Below are positions 24,441 to 37,215 of a DNA stretch of 64,000 nucleotides, in pieces (the stretch's first letter is position 1; each line of letters begins with the position of its first letter). The stretch comes from Geosiphon pyriformis. Taxonomy: Eukaryota > Glomeromycota > Glomeromycetes > Archaeosporales > Geosiphonaceae. Made by a program: the position numbers and the translations under genes. The stretch covers positions 1,576,529 to 1,640,528 of the forward strand of contig JAAOMT010000602.1 in the NCBI GenBank assembly GCA_016748015.1. The letters are read 5' to 3'. Below the pieces are notes generated by a model. It was not told where the DNA came from. It searched no databases and saw only the letters and a list, made by a program, of their open reading frames with translations.

Positions 24441-24937
24441 TTTCAATCGATTTTAAAGTTTTTAAAAAAAAGAAAAAGGTTTTAAAGACTACTGGTTAAT
24501 TAATATAACATTTAAAATAGTATTAATTGATACATTGGTGGAATTTAATTCTGAATAAAGTACCATTAAGTTTCATGTCATTTGAAGCCAAAATAAAGTG
24601 AAAAAGGTTGAAGGGGGAATACTTTCTGTAAAAGATGTTGAAATTCATTAATTAATTACTTAGAGCATGTAACCCTTTCATCATAGATTTCGTATCACCA
24701 GGATTTGAAATTTGTTTAAAGAATGATAAGGCTCAGAGTTAAAAAATTTAAATATTGAATGAATATATATTTAGAAAGAAAGAGGATCAACGTTTCTCCA
24801 AAAATATTGTTGAAATTAATTTTAAAAACTTAAACGAATTGATGCTTTGGACTTTAATTTTTACCAAATAACTTAATTTTGTGAGCATATTTAAATACTT
24901 ATTTTTAGAACATAATCATTTTCACGACAATATTCAT

Positions 24938-24958
24938 GGGGGGGGGGAGGAGGGGGGG
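24938..24958. repeat. G-run, possible quadruplex
   Basis: Ten Gs, then AGGA, then seven Gs, on the + strand of otherwise very AT-rich DNA. It could form a G-quadruplex or mark a polymerase-slippage site. Confidence 0.8.
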
Positions 24959-26254
24959 TTTACGATATAACCATAATTTAAAAGATTTTTTTAGATATTT
25001 CTTTCATACACTCGGAGAATAAAGTCTGAAAAGAAGTATGATAACCACATAATTATTGAAGTGAAAAGTTGATCCTTCGTTGCTATATAAAATTTCTAAT
25101 TTTGTATTATAAAATAAAAAAGAAGATAATTTTTTTTCTCATTATCACATATGAATTCGATGACAATTTTTTAAGGTTACGCGACTTGTGATACAATACC
25201 TAATAGAGTATTTTATTCTATTAAGTATTAACTAAATTTGATTTGAAATTAATTGTTTAAATTATGCATTTTTAAAATTTTCAAGAGAAAATTGTGCCAA
25301 TATAATGATTACTGAAATTATAACTAATATTGTACTAGAAAATTTGCTAAAAAGTCATAATGTGGCCGCCATTTAAATAGCTAGGCTCATATCGCCATAT
25401 TTCAAAATTAATCGAAATAGAAACGTATGACTAATTTTAAATATTCCTCTAACTATCCCCAGTATGTGAGCGTGTGAAAAACTCGTAAAATATACAAAGA
25501 ATTGTCTAGATAATTTTCGGCTAGCGTTTAAAACAGAATATTTTTACGCCGAGATTAACCGAGTCTTTTCCAGTTGTACGCTATCTTTTAACGTCTTTAG
25601 TGATGTAAAGTGAACAATTTAAAAAAGAATTAATTAATTAATTAATTTTGTAAAGAAAAAGGTTCCTTTTTTATTTGCAGATTTAGTTTCCTAACTATAA
25701 TATAACAGGTAATAGGAAAATTAAATGAAAAGAGCTTTGATGTTACATCGGTTACTAACAGTTAAAATGCTCGTTTTTGAAAAAATTGATTGAAATCTAT
25801 CAGGAATGAAAAAATTGTGAAAGGTAAAGAAAATGAATTATAAATTGAATGAGGTAAATAATGAAATGAATTTGACTAGCCTTCAGTGTACCAAAATTTT
25901 TACTAAAGTTTCTATACAAACAAAAAGGGATTTGCAGTTTATAATGGATGAATTTGAAAGAGAATAAGTGAATAAAATTATACATTTTTGATATATCCCT
26001 ATAAAACCTCGGCTCAAATATTTACAGTCCCAAATATGAGATATCTTATCATCATCATCATTCTTCTCCATCTAGAAATGTTAAACTACATTTATCCTCT
26101 AACTTTCAATCCACCCATTCTCTTCTTGATCCTTCCCAGAAAACTTCTTGTGCCAGCCGTTTCATCAGAATTTCGTAATTGGCTCTTCATCACGTGATTA
26201 CGTGATATTGGAGATGGCATTTGAAGTAACGCTTCCAACAAGATTTGACTTTCG
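24959..26254. other. Intergenic, no supported gene
   Basis: AT-rich, with a TTAA tetranucleotide run near 25629-25646. No domain is seen in any open frame. Confidence 0.45.
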
Positions 26255-26401
26255 TCTACAGTCCAAGAACGATTATATGACGCGTTAGAGGCGATTCCGG
26301 ACGAGCGAGAAGATAAGATATCGCTAGAGTGTTTGGAAGATGATTTTGATGGTGAGACGACTGAAAATCTGTTTAATTGCTATTTGACCAAAAAACGTTG
26401 A
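26255..26401 (+). other. Possible orphan exon, unknown protein
   Basis: A 48-codon frame reads STVQERLYDALEAIPDERED, then KISLECLEDDFDGE, and closes with a TGA. It is acidic with balanced codon use, unlike chance frames nearby. A CTACAG at 26256-26261 could be a splice acceptor. No upstream exon joins it in frame, so it may be the last exon of an unresolved gene or a gene fragment. The product is not recognised. Confidence 0.35.
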
Positions 26402-26789
26402 GTGGAACAGTTTTTATTAGTATTTGTATTATCGTTTGTTTGATATTGGTTGATATCAGAAATAGTTAAAAAACAATAGAAAATGATTTGGCTTTCAAAT
26501 ATCATACCGAAAACGTAGCAAAAGAATCCATTAAGAAAATAATAATTGTGAAGATAACTAGTTTTTTGTTTATAAACTCTTGAAAACAAGGTCTAAATAT
26601 AATAAAACTCGTTGTTTTAAACTTAAGCAATATTTAAAAAATCCTTATTCGTTTTTTTAACAAACTATCGTTTTAATATTTCAAAAGCAGGAGAATACAA
26701 AATTAAAATCAAAAGAGCAGCAACTTGACAAGGTACAAAAAAATTCACAAGTTATAAAGTTTTTCTTTTAAAAATAATTAAATAGGAGC
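26402..26789. other. Intergenic, no feature seen
   Basis: AT-rich non-coding DNA. Confidence 0.4.
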
Positions 26790-26881
26790 TGATGATGATG
26801 ATGATGATGATGATGAGGATGATGATGATGATGCCTGGTCAATTTCCCAAGTCTTTGTTGTTGTTGTTGTTGTTGTTGTTT
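26790..26881. repeat. (GAT)n and (TTG)n microsatellites
   Basis: A GAT array (26790-26833) and a TTG array (26854-26881) are separated by ~20 bp. On the minus strand they encode poly-His and poly-Gln within an open frame reaching 27040. The rest of that frame has no domain, so coding is not supported. Confidence 0.9.
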
Positions 26882-27928
26882 TAAGTTTATGCAAAAAAGA
26901 AACGGTGTTGGCTGTGATGGTCGACATAGAATGCTGACAGGGATAAAAAATAAATGGGGAAATCGAGCAACGTATTCACCCTCTTGAATTGGTTGACCAG
27001 GTATTCTTTTCTCCTTTGAGAAACATTTATTGCTTTTCATTCAGTCAAGGGGAAAGTTCGAGGTTTTCCCTTTTCGGCGAATTCTGAAACGTTTGAATTA
27101 ATTAGAATGAGATCTACGGGTTGATGTGTACATTGTCTTACAAAGCGAACAATCGATTAAGTTTAAGTTTTAGTAATGAGTGTTGTTAACCCCCCTGTGA
27201 AAACTTTAATATGAAAAAGTTATCATTAAACTATTTTACAAATAAAAATATTGTCAATATACAAAGTTTTTGTGTTCCAAATTAATTTTTTTTTTGCTTA
27301 AACCATTCTCGAAATAAACTTTTTAACGTTTAAGTATGGCATAATTATGTGCTACCAAAGAAAAATATTTGAAACTTTTTATCAAACAATTTTTCGACAA
27401 GATTAGATCCAAATGTTAACATATTTGTTTTGACATACACCCATTTTTCAACTTAAAAAAGATGAATTTAAAAATAAGAATAGTCTATAATTCTAGGGAA
27501 AGATATTCAATTTATTTATTTATTTTTTATTTCACTTAATTAATTTTCTCAAGAAAAATATTAAAAACTTTTAAAAACCCTTATTTTTTTTGGTTTCGAT
27601 TTAAGATTTGTATCATAAAAAAAGTTTTATCTAATATAATAAGCCTGATTCCCAACAAGTTTATTATTGGTTTCAAAAGAAGAATTTTTTTTTTTTTGCA
27701 CTTTGTTACTTATACTCATCCACTAAATCTTTTTGTCCATCTTACCATTTTCATTTGAATTCATCAGATTTACATACAGATAACGCCATTGTTCTGTTGA
27801 AGCAATTAAAATCTATGGATGCAGCAAAAATGAAGTTTTGTCAAAAAAAAAAAAAATCTCAAACATTTATTATAAAGAAACAGCTATATTTTACTTTTTT
27901 TTTCGCGTTCCAAAATATTTTACATGCA
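26882..27928. other. Intergenic, no supported gene
   Basis: No recognised coding sequence. Homopolymer A and T runs near 27687 and 27843. Confidence 0.4.
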
Positions 27929-27961
<33 letters not shown>

Positions 27962-27979
27962 CATACATACATACATACA

Positions 27980-28013
<34 letters not shown>

Positions 28014-28017
28014 CATA
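27929..28017. repeat. (ACAT)n microsatellite
   Basis: Tetranucleotide array of about 21 units with two TATATA interruptions. Open frames across it (Thr-Tyr-Ile-His) are repeat artefacts. Confidence 0.97.
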
Positions 28018-29174
28018 TCTTTGCAAACCGAAGAAAAAATTTTTTCACTGTTTGAAATTTATCTCTCAAAATATGTGAAAAACAAAAGTTTAACATAACA
28101 GTGTGTGTGTAGGTGATCGAGAAAATTGTGACCTTTTGAGCTCTTTAAATTTTCATTCGCAAAAAATTTTCCTTTCACTCATGCACGATTCATTTATAGT
28201 AAGAGAGATATTTTCATGCACATTAATTACCCTCATAATCATTCTTGGAAGGGAAATCGTTAATCTTTTTATTTTCCCAGGATCAACCAGTAGTAGTACA
28301 CAAAAATAGTTCCCATTGTTCTTAATCCTATTTCAAAAGAGGGTTTTTAACCTTAAACAATATCATTCAGACTTTGCATAGTACGCAAGATTTCAGTTAT
28401 TCATGATCATGTGTTGATATCAACCTGGGAAAACTCTTAAAGAAAAATTAATCGTTCCTGTCGTACATGTTCATTGACCGTTTAGTTTGTATCGGGGATT
28501 TCGGCCTGACTCGTATTCCTCCAATCAATTTACCAACTTTTTAATTTAATACAGAAAAAGATCTAGTGTATTTCGAAAAAGGGAATAAATTTGTCATAGG
28601 ATAAACATTTATCGATTTCTCGTTTGTTTAACTATTTTCTTTTTACACCCCTATTTGATACACTACACAAAAATCGATATCGGTATTTTTTACTTATGTA
28701 TCATCGACGCTTCGTTTCAAAAAGATAAATTTTCCGCGATTAACCAATTTTTCAAATAGACAATGCTACAACAGGTAGACAGATTTTTGAAATTTCAACT
28801 ACCCAATAAACATATTTTGAGTTTTGAATGTTCGGACAAAGTATCTTTTATATTTGCATTTGATTCACACCTCACCATTTACATGAATTAAAAAGTATTT
28901 TAACGGTTAGGAGAAAGTCCAAACATTCAAGTTTTTTTTTTCTTCAATTTATATCAAGTGATAGATACAATAAAATATTTTCACCGAAAAACTGGGATTT
29001 AATCAAGATATAAATACGTCCCATATTTTTGCAATCTCTTTTCAATTAAAAAAAGGAGGAAGAAATCCTTGACTAAAAACCATATTCATTCGATTCAAAA
29101 AAAAAATCTCCCCTTGACTTCATATATATTTGACTGATTTCTCTCGATCTTGATTCAAAACACTTTTCTGAATT
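28018..29174. other. Upstream region of the 29.2-kb gene
   Basis: No gene is supported. It should contain the promoter of the downstream multi-exon gene. No specific element is recognised. Confidence 0.4.
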
Positions 29175-31160
29175 ATGACGACACCAAAGAGTTTAGGATT
29201 CTGGGATGTGTTCAAGTATCGAAAGCCAGTGATTTTTTATGCTGGTCGATTACACTACGTCGAAAGGAATCCGGCCGAAGAAATTCAAGAGGCAAGAAGG
29301 TATGCGTTGTTTCGAGTCTATTATTTAAAGGTATTTATTTATTGTCATTGTGATTTTATCATTCTTAATTCTATAAAAATAATTGCTTGGATTTTGATCT
29401 TTTATGAAGGGCACATTGTCTCAATTACGAAAAGAAATCATATTGGCTTTGGGCCTGTCTACTAAGATCTCATTTTCGAATGGTTCTACATACGTGCGAC
29501 GACCAATTGATTCGTCAACGGATAATGATGTTGGTATTGCTAAACCTGACATCGTTAAGGTATATTTTTAGTGTTATTGAAAATGAATTTAACTTTTTTT
29601 ATAAAAACAACGGAATTTTCAATTTTTCTAACCCATCTTGAACACTCTTAAGATTCAAATCTCATTCAAGCATTTGAGCCATCTTACATTAATCAATCGA
29701 TTAAGGAATTCAAAGTTGATCTCCAAGATAACGCAAAATGGCTTCTTGGATTGGATCCCTCTTGATAGATCATCTTATAATGCACTTAAAACGACCTGGA
29801 ATCTCATCGTAGTTTCCCAAGATCCCTATCCATCAAGAAATGTTATTGTCAAGCAAAAACGTCTCCTGGCCGGTATCTACGATCTTTCTCATCAAAAAAG
29901 AGCATACCAAGGTCTAGCTGAACTTTTTCATGGACAAGTGTATAAAGTTGTACGAGAAGGAACTGGGGAAGAGATCGTGGTTGTTGAGACAAAGACATAT
30001 AGTGCTAATATTGTTTTTATTGAAATTTTAAATTGGATTTTTGAATACGTGACTTTAAATCAGGTTTGTATAAATCATTGGAAAGATTTGTTTGATATTA
30101 GAAAATCTATTCTTTTTCTGAGCTTTTTGAAATTCCTTTCAACTTTACTTTGGAGAATGTCGACACCCCATTTATTTCATTATTAGTGAGTGCTTTAAAT
30201 ATGTATGCAACATTATTCTGCCTAAATGATATCTACCAGAATCTAGCGGCACATGGCTGGGGTTCCTATGGCACCAATAAAAAAGGGGATAATGCAAATA
30301 CTATATTGGCTCGTCGATTAATTTCCTTAGAAGATGTACTTACAGAAATTCAATGGGATAATTTTACAAGTAGGAAAAGTTCTATTTTTACTTTGGATCT
30401 CTTTAAACTAGAAGGTTTTCGTAATCCATTTGAGAATTTGTAGGTCAAACAAAAAAATTGCGCGAAGCGATTGAACGAATATCCTGTTTATTTCAAAAAG
30501 ATGGTAAAGATTTAGAAATTAGGACAAGAGTATACGTTTTGAAGAGATTAAGATTTTTGGTGGGCTTTTTTATCATGTGAGTTTCATCGTTGATATTTTT
30601 GGTCACTTCCTGATATGGGAAAAGAACTAATTAAAATTGTTTCGGATACAGTATCGCAATATATAGTATAGTAATTTTCTATCATTATTGGAATTTGCAA
30701 GATAATTTACTCTCTATGAGTGAGGTGGGTTATTCTGGAATACATCTTATTCTTCAAAACTTCTTTGTTTTTCCTTTGATTTCCCATAATTTTTTCCTTG
30801 CAGATGGTATTGCTTGCCACAATAGTTTCAATATCAACCTTGATGTTTCTCTACATCAGGAGAGGAATAAAAAATTATGCTCGATTTTCAGCCTGGTTTA
30901 TGAAAGCTGCAAGTTTACATCGTGATACGGTGAAAGAAATTTTTTGGGAGTTTGGTGACAATTTAAACAAAACTTCTCAAGAAGGGATTTTGCAACAAAG
31001 CAAAAATATTGCTGCTTCTGGGAAAGAAAGTCATATGAGCAATAGTATTGGTGAGTTTGGAGATAATAGCAGAGAGGAAGTTCTAAGGCATGTGATGAAT
31101 TGTACGATAGACGTTTGTGGAGATTTGAGGGATACTATTATCATGTTTGGTGAAAGTTAA
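29175..31160 (+). CDS. Unknown protein with two C-terminal membrane segments
   Basis: Seven-exon model in continuous phase: 29175-29330, 29410-29559, 29653-30063, 30156-30369, 30444-30576, 30652-30724 and 30804-31160, all GT-AG introns of about 74-93 nt, giving 497 residues. The N terminus reads LGFWDVFKYRKPVIFYAGRL. The middle is soluble and basic (DLSHQKRAYQGLAELFHG, VVREGTGEEIVVVETKTY). Residues ~347-368 (LVGFFIIIAIYSIVIFYHYW) and ~380-397 (MVLLATIVSISTLMFLYI) are membrane helices joined by a short polar loop. A ~100-residue hydrophilic tail follows. No known family is recognised. Exon 3 is the least certain: another frame over 29655-29760 (AFEPSYINQSIKEFKVDLQD) also looks coding, so a frameshift or different splicing is possible. 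The splice agreement of exons 4-7 argues the gene is real. Confidence 0.7.
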
Positions 31161-32926
31161 AAAAAAGATCGGGATAAAAATAGAAGAAACCTAATTTATT
31201 GAAATATGAAAATTTGTTTCGTACTTTGAATTGCGAGTTTCATCAAAATTAAAATTTTTTAAATGTCAGAGGATTATTTCATTTTCATCTATAATCGAAA
31301 TTGATTGGAAGATTATTTCGAGGGTTTTAATAAAAACTAGAGGTCACAAAGACTTTTTTTAAAATGTGGATATTTTAGTAATTCAAGAATTTAAGAAACC
31401 CCAAAGTAAATTGAACTTTGGAAATGCGATCGACTTTTTTTTCGATCATGTTCATTCGCTTTACCACGTTCTTAATATTAATGTTAGTTTGATTAAAAAT
31501 ATAATTTTCTTACAAATAATAATAATTTTATTATAAAAATATTATTCCCATTTCGATGTTTTTTAAAAGTTACTTACCTTGTACCGGAAGGCCACAAAAC
31601 GATGACATCCATGATATCTATGTTATCATGAATTATTTTATCTAATGAATCCTTTATTTCATTCACAATTTTACCATGTCATTTAATAAGCCTTTTGCCA
31701 TAATGTTTTGATGACTTTACTTTTGTCACTAGCACATACTCTTTTTTATACTTGATTGAAATGGATACCATAAAAAGTCTGGCATTTTTTCTTTCTTAAG
31801 AAGAGGAGCAAAAAATTTTATTTGCAATGAACAAATACATTAAGTTCATTAGTACACTTAGCAATAATAAAAATTCATTAATTTATTTTAATACCTAATA
31901 CATTTAATTGGTATACATAGTTCACATACCATTCACAAGTCAAAAGCTCATTAACAAAAAAAGAGATTCTAAAATTTTATGAATAAAGTATTCTCAGTGG
32001 GAATAAATGAGCTCCACAATGATGATCTTTAAAGTCTATAAGAAAAATAAGTGCAAAAAAAAAGAAGCCAAGAAAATAATGCTGCTTAAAAAAATAATAA
32101 ATAAAAATTAAGTCAAGTAACAATAATCAACACAATATTAACATAAATAATTTGTCAGTTTAAGAAGTAACAAAAATATATATTAAATAATATTTAAAAA
32201 AATTTATTTTAAAATTAAGTTTATTTTGCACTAAATTATTGAAAATATGAGTATATATAAATATTATTATTTATTTATTTATTTATAAAATAGCTAAAAT
32301 AATATTAATGGACTTTTTTAAATAGATATGTTAAAATATTTTTTTCATGTTGCAAAAAGAATTATAAACTTTTTTTTAAACTTAAAATTAATTAATTTTA
32401 TTAAGTTTATTAACAAACTTGAAATGTCTTTAAAAAAAAAAGTATTAAATTTATCTTTTTCGAAATTACAATAATTCTGACATATTTTAAAAAGCTATAA
32501 AAGTCTTAATACAAACAAAAATTAGCATTTATTGCATAATTACTTTAAAATTTTACATTATAGTCTATTAATTGCTGTAGTTTTGCAAAAAAAAGTATGC
32601 ACTTTTATATTACATCTTATTCAAAGTTTTATTTAATAGAAATATAATATTAAATTTAAAATTAAAATTAATTATTTAGAATATTGGGTATAGTGTTTTA
32701 AATAGGTTGAATCAGATTAAATTAAATTAAATCTTAATTTTTTTATAAAAAAAAACTAAATAAATAAAAAATACTAGTTTAAACTTATTACTTTATAATT
32801 AAATAATAAAAATAATTAAAACATATTTAACAAATAATATTAAAAAAAAAAAACAATTTTTTTTTATTTTAAATTAAAATTTGAGTCAAAATTTAATATA
32901 AAATTATTAGTATAATTATTGTTTAC

Positions 32927-32957
<31 letters not shown>

Positions 32958-34829
32958 TAATTATTATTTAGTTAAATTTTCAATAATTATTACTTAATTT
33001 ATAATCTAATTTGTAATTAGAAAAATTCTGTCAAAAATTTTGTTAAACCATATTTTTTTGCTTATAATAAGTTTAATATGCTTTATGAAAACAACTTTTT
33101 AGTACTTAAAAACATTTTTATGCAAATTTCAGTTTTTGTAGTAGACTCTATTATTAAAGATACTTTAGAAAAAAAAATTTAATTGGTTTTGTAAAATATG
33201 TATAAAGCTTATAATTCTATTAATTAATTTAGCTAAAACTAAGCTTAAAGTAAATATAAATATATAATAAGTTTATCAAATTTTTTGCAATTTATATAAA
33301 AATAGAATTAATAAGGTGATAACTAATTTTAGACTCTTAAATAAGTACAAAATACATAATAACTTGAACTAAAATAAAGTCTTTTTTTCTTTTCTTTGAA
33401 AAATATTCTATGATCTTTTGTTGTATAAAATTAAAAAACATAAGCATTTGTGTAGATACTGTATAAATACTAAGTTTGTTGTAAAGACAAAAAATGTAGA
33501 AACCAGTTTAAACAAAACTTTGTTTTTTGTAGTAAGTGTTTTCATTAATAATACAATATAAATAAAGAATAGTCATATATCTATATAATATATCTTGAAT
33601 ATTATCAGTTAATTTTTTTCTATTAATGATCTTTTAATTAACAATAAAAAAACAATAATTATTCTTATTAAGTAGAAAATTAAAATTGTTTTTTGTTCAT
33701 TAGTAAACTGTTAATTATGATAGCAAAAAAAATAAGCTTTACAAATACCTGAAAATTTTTTGTTGTTTAAAGATATATTTAAGCCAAGTTTAACTAAAAT
33801 GTATTTGGATATCAGGATTTTTTTAATTTGGTCTTAAGAAAAACTTTGTTAAATAAGCAGTTTTTTATTGGGTGTTAACTGTTTTGTAACTAATTTTTAA
33901 GTATAAAATTTAATTCAGTTTTATTTCAAAAAGTATGTATAACAAATAAAATACTCTTATAAGAAAAAAACTCAAAGTCAAAACTGATCTGCCAAAAAAT
34001 TTTCCAGTAAATTATTGTATTACTTTTCTTTGTATGGTTTAAAAACTTTTATGCAAATATAGACAAAGGACAAAATGGCTTCAGTAGTTGTTTTTCTAAT
34101 AGTGCTAAGATTTTTGAATAGTTGTTTGATTATTGTTTTTGAATTTGCAGATATTGGGTTAGACACTATTACTAGAGGTTTTTGGTTTTTTTTTTGTATG
34201 TTATTAATATCTGTTTGCTATTAATTCACATTTTTTGGAAGCAGTTAAACCTCCAATAACTGATTTTATTTTCAAATTATCTTTTATAATTTAAACTGCT
34301 GGGCTTATAAGTGGAATGGTCAATTCTATACCAATTACTTTGTATAGTTACGTTGTAGTAAATATCAACTTTTTCCCAAAAATTGCTTGTCTGGAAGCTC
34401 ACTAAAAATGTGTAGTTACTTTATAGTAAAAGTTAACTTTTTTACAGGAATCTCATCTGTAGGCTACCTAAATAATTATAATAAGAAAAAAAAAGAAAAT
34501 AAAAGCAATATAAAAGAAATATGATTTTGTCAATAGAATTGTTTTCTATCCAGACCTGGAGTTGCTAATAAATTACTAAAATTGGTAATTAGTCAATTTC
34601 AAAATGTTAGTTGGGTTTTAGAGAATGTTAAGTGTAATTATTTTATGAATTGGTTTTCGAAATATATCTTTATTTTGAATTGTACTTAATGAGAATAAAT
34701 CTAAAGTAAAATATCTATGATAAGATACATTTTTCGAAAAGAGAAACTCTTCTTTTATACAATTTGTTATAGTACTAGTCTATGAACTTGAACTTTTCTC
34801 TTTTGTTATAATTTAGACAAACTAAAAAT
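31161..34829. other. AT desert, left part
   Basis: Extremely AT-rich DNA with poly-A/poly-T runs and a short ATT array (~32929-32957). No gene of any kind is supported. Confidence 0.6.
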
Positions 34830-35080
34830 ACATTTTGATAAGCTACAAGTTATTTCGACAAACTATTAATTATTTTGGTGAACTATCTATTATTTTGGCA
34901 AATTCGGCAAAATTCGGCAAATTTTTGAATATTACATAGTTCAGAATATTGTGTAATTTGATCATCCTAATTTTTATTGTATAAATTGGATTATTAATTA
35001 AATAGTAATATTCGATAATTTGATTGAGTAATAAGTAATAATTAAAACAATATTAATATATGCTAATTAATGATAGGAAT
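34830..35080. repeat. AT-rich dispersed repeat R, copy 2
   Basis: Phrases ACAAACTATTAATTATTTTG, GCAAATTTTTGAATATTACA, TAGTTCAGAATATTGTGTAA and GGATTATTAATTAAATAGTA match copies 1 and 3 in order. Confidence 0.6.
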
Positions 35081-37039
35081 TATAAGGGTAATTTTATGCT
35101 AATTAATAGCTAATATTTTACTAGTAACAGCACTTATAATTTCATTGCAATTTTTTGTAAATCTAAATGTTAGCTCAGTAAACAATTTTTTTGTAAGCAT
35201 AGTTAAAATTTTTTTGGACAATAAAATCTCATTGGTAATAATATGCTCAGTGCTTTTTATAATTCTGACAAGTTTCTAATATTAGTTATTTTGAAAGCTT
35301 CTTATTACTATGGTGTAATCAATTTTTTGAAGCATTTTGGTATGGTTTTTGGTAATAAACTGTCGAATAAGTATAGTATAATTGTGAATTGAAAAATATT
35401 TCGTTATTAAAAAAGATTAGATCTAAGAGATTTAGTATTTTACTGATTTAATTTGGCTTATAAATTTATAATAAACTTTGATTTTAAACTGTCGAATGAA
35501 TTTCTGACTGGTAATATCTTCAATGTTTTGAATTCTGGTGAATTTTTATCTGTTTGAAAACATTTAGATAAGATTTGGTCTGAATTTTTTGTTATTTATA
35601 TTGATAAATTTTTGAAAAATAAGAGTTCTGTATTCATAACTTGTGGAATAGTAGCTTAATTTTTAAATATTGTGATAAGTATTAGAGTAAAAATTCAGAG
35701 TTTTATGTTTTTAACAATGACAAACTGCAGATAATTGCTTTAATTCTGGAGTATGTATCTTTTTTTTGTTCTATAATTCTATATTTAAACAGTTAAGCTG
35801 CAATTAATATGTGTTTCTTAGATTTAAATTTATGTTGTTCTGATTTTTATGCCAGTAATTAATTAAAATAGAGACATGTTGCTAATTTAATTAGAAATAA
35901 GAATATTCAGGTAAAATGAATAAAGATTAAGAATTATTTAAATAATAAAAGCAATAATTAAACAGATGTATTTGTTAATATTGCTGTTTATTCTTACATG
36001 TTTTTTCTTTATTGTATTTTAAAAAAATTTATTGGGGCTAATAGTTAAATAATATCTAATAATATTCATTATTTTATGTATAATTTTACAGATTAGTTTG
36101 TTGTATCTGATAGAAAGTGGATTTAATATAGATATTATAACTAATTTGCTTGTTTATAGTATTAATTGAATTCACATTATTGTAATTTGGCATCCAAATT
36201 CTTACATATAATTTAAGTTTATTAGCAGAACATTTTTAGATCTGTGCATTTATATGATAATGACTATTTATAAAAAATTGCCAGTTGTTATTATAAAAAA
36301 ACTTTATAACAAATGCTATTTTGGTGTATTGTGTTTATTGTACAGTAAAGTAAAATTTTTTGATTATATTTTTATCTGTTTGAAGAATATTATTTTGCAT
36401 AAAAAAGTGGCTTTAGTAATAATAAAATTTGCTTATAAGATTGTAAATATTATAGAATAATAGTGTGAATTTTTAGATCTAAATTTAAGGCAAACATAGA
36501 GATTAGTAGTTTAATTAATAATATGAGTATAATTTTTGGACTGTTATATTCTTTGTTATTTTACTTTTTAGATAATATAGTTTATATGCTTGGTATTTAT
36601 AAAATTTTTGCTATTTGTTTTGGTTTTATAAGTTTTGTTTATTTTTTTTGGATTGGATGATAATGTAAAGTACAAATAGATATATAATGTGGTTTTAATT
36701 AATTCAAGTGGCTGATTATATAAGTTGTATTTAATTAGAATTTTTTAATTTTATTCTTTGTACTAGATAGCAATTAAGCTACACTTATTAAATAAATTTT
36801 TTTTTAATGCTTAAAAATTTTTAAGCTGTTATATAATTATTTTATTAAAAATAATTGTACTTTTTTTATATTATTAAATAATATTAAATTTTTAAATGTT
36901 TTGCTATTAATATTAACAAATATTGTAATTGTAAAAATAACCAATTTTTTTTAATTTATTATAGTTAAACTATATTTTTAATAATAAAACAAAAACAAAT
37001 AGTAATATTTTGCAAAAATTTTAGTAAATTTTTAAAAAC
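35081..37039. other. AT desert with G-over-C strand bias
   Basis: From about 34.0 to 36.7 kb the + strand is T-rich and visibly poorer in C than in G. No gene is supported. The open frame at 36254-36460 is hydrophobic and Lys/Ile-rich, as expected by chance. Confidence 0.5.
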
Positions 37040-37215
37040 AAAATATATATTTTAGCAAACTATAAAATATTTTAATAAACTATTGAATATTTTGAAAAAT
37101 TAATATTTTAACAAATTTTTTAATATTACATAATTTAGAATATTATATAATCTAAATATATTATTTTAGTTGTATTTTTTTGTTGTTGAAATTGGATTAA
37201 TAATAATAAAATTTT
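37040..37215. repeat. AT-rich dispersed repeat R, copy 3
   Basis: Phrases TTTTAGCAAACTATAAAATA, ACTATTGAATATTTTG and TTTTTAATATTACATAATTT follow the same order as copies 1 and 2, with decay. Confidence 0.5.

Noticed and set aside
26768-27040. 90-codon minus-strand frame with poly-Gln and poly-His
   Set aside because: The homopolymers come from TTG and GAT microsatellites, and the rest has no recognisable domain.
27755-28098. Two overlapping open frames with Thr-Tyr-Ile-His repeats
   Set aside because: Direct translation of the ACAT microsatellite.
29175-31160. Bestrophin-type anion channel
   Set aside because: Considered because of membrane segments and an aromatic N terminus, but the bestrophin signature motifs are absent.
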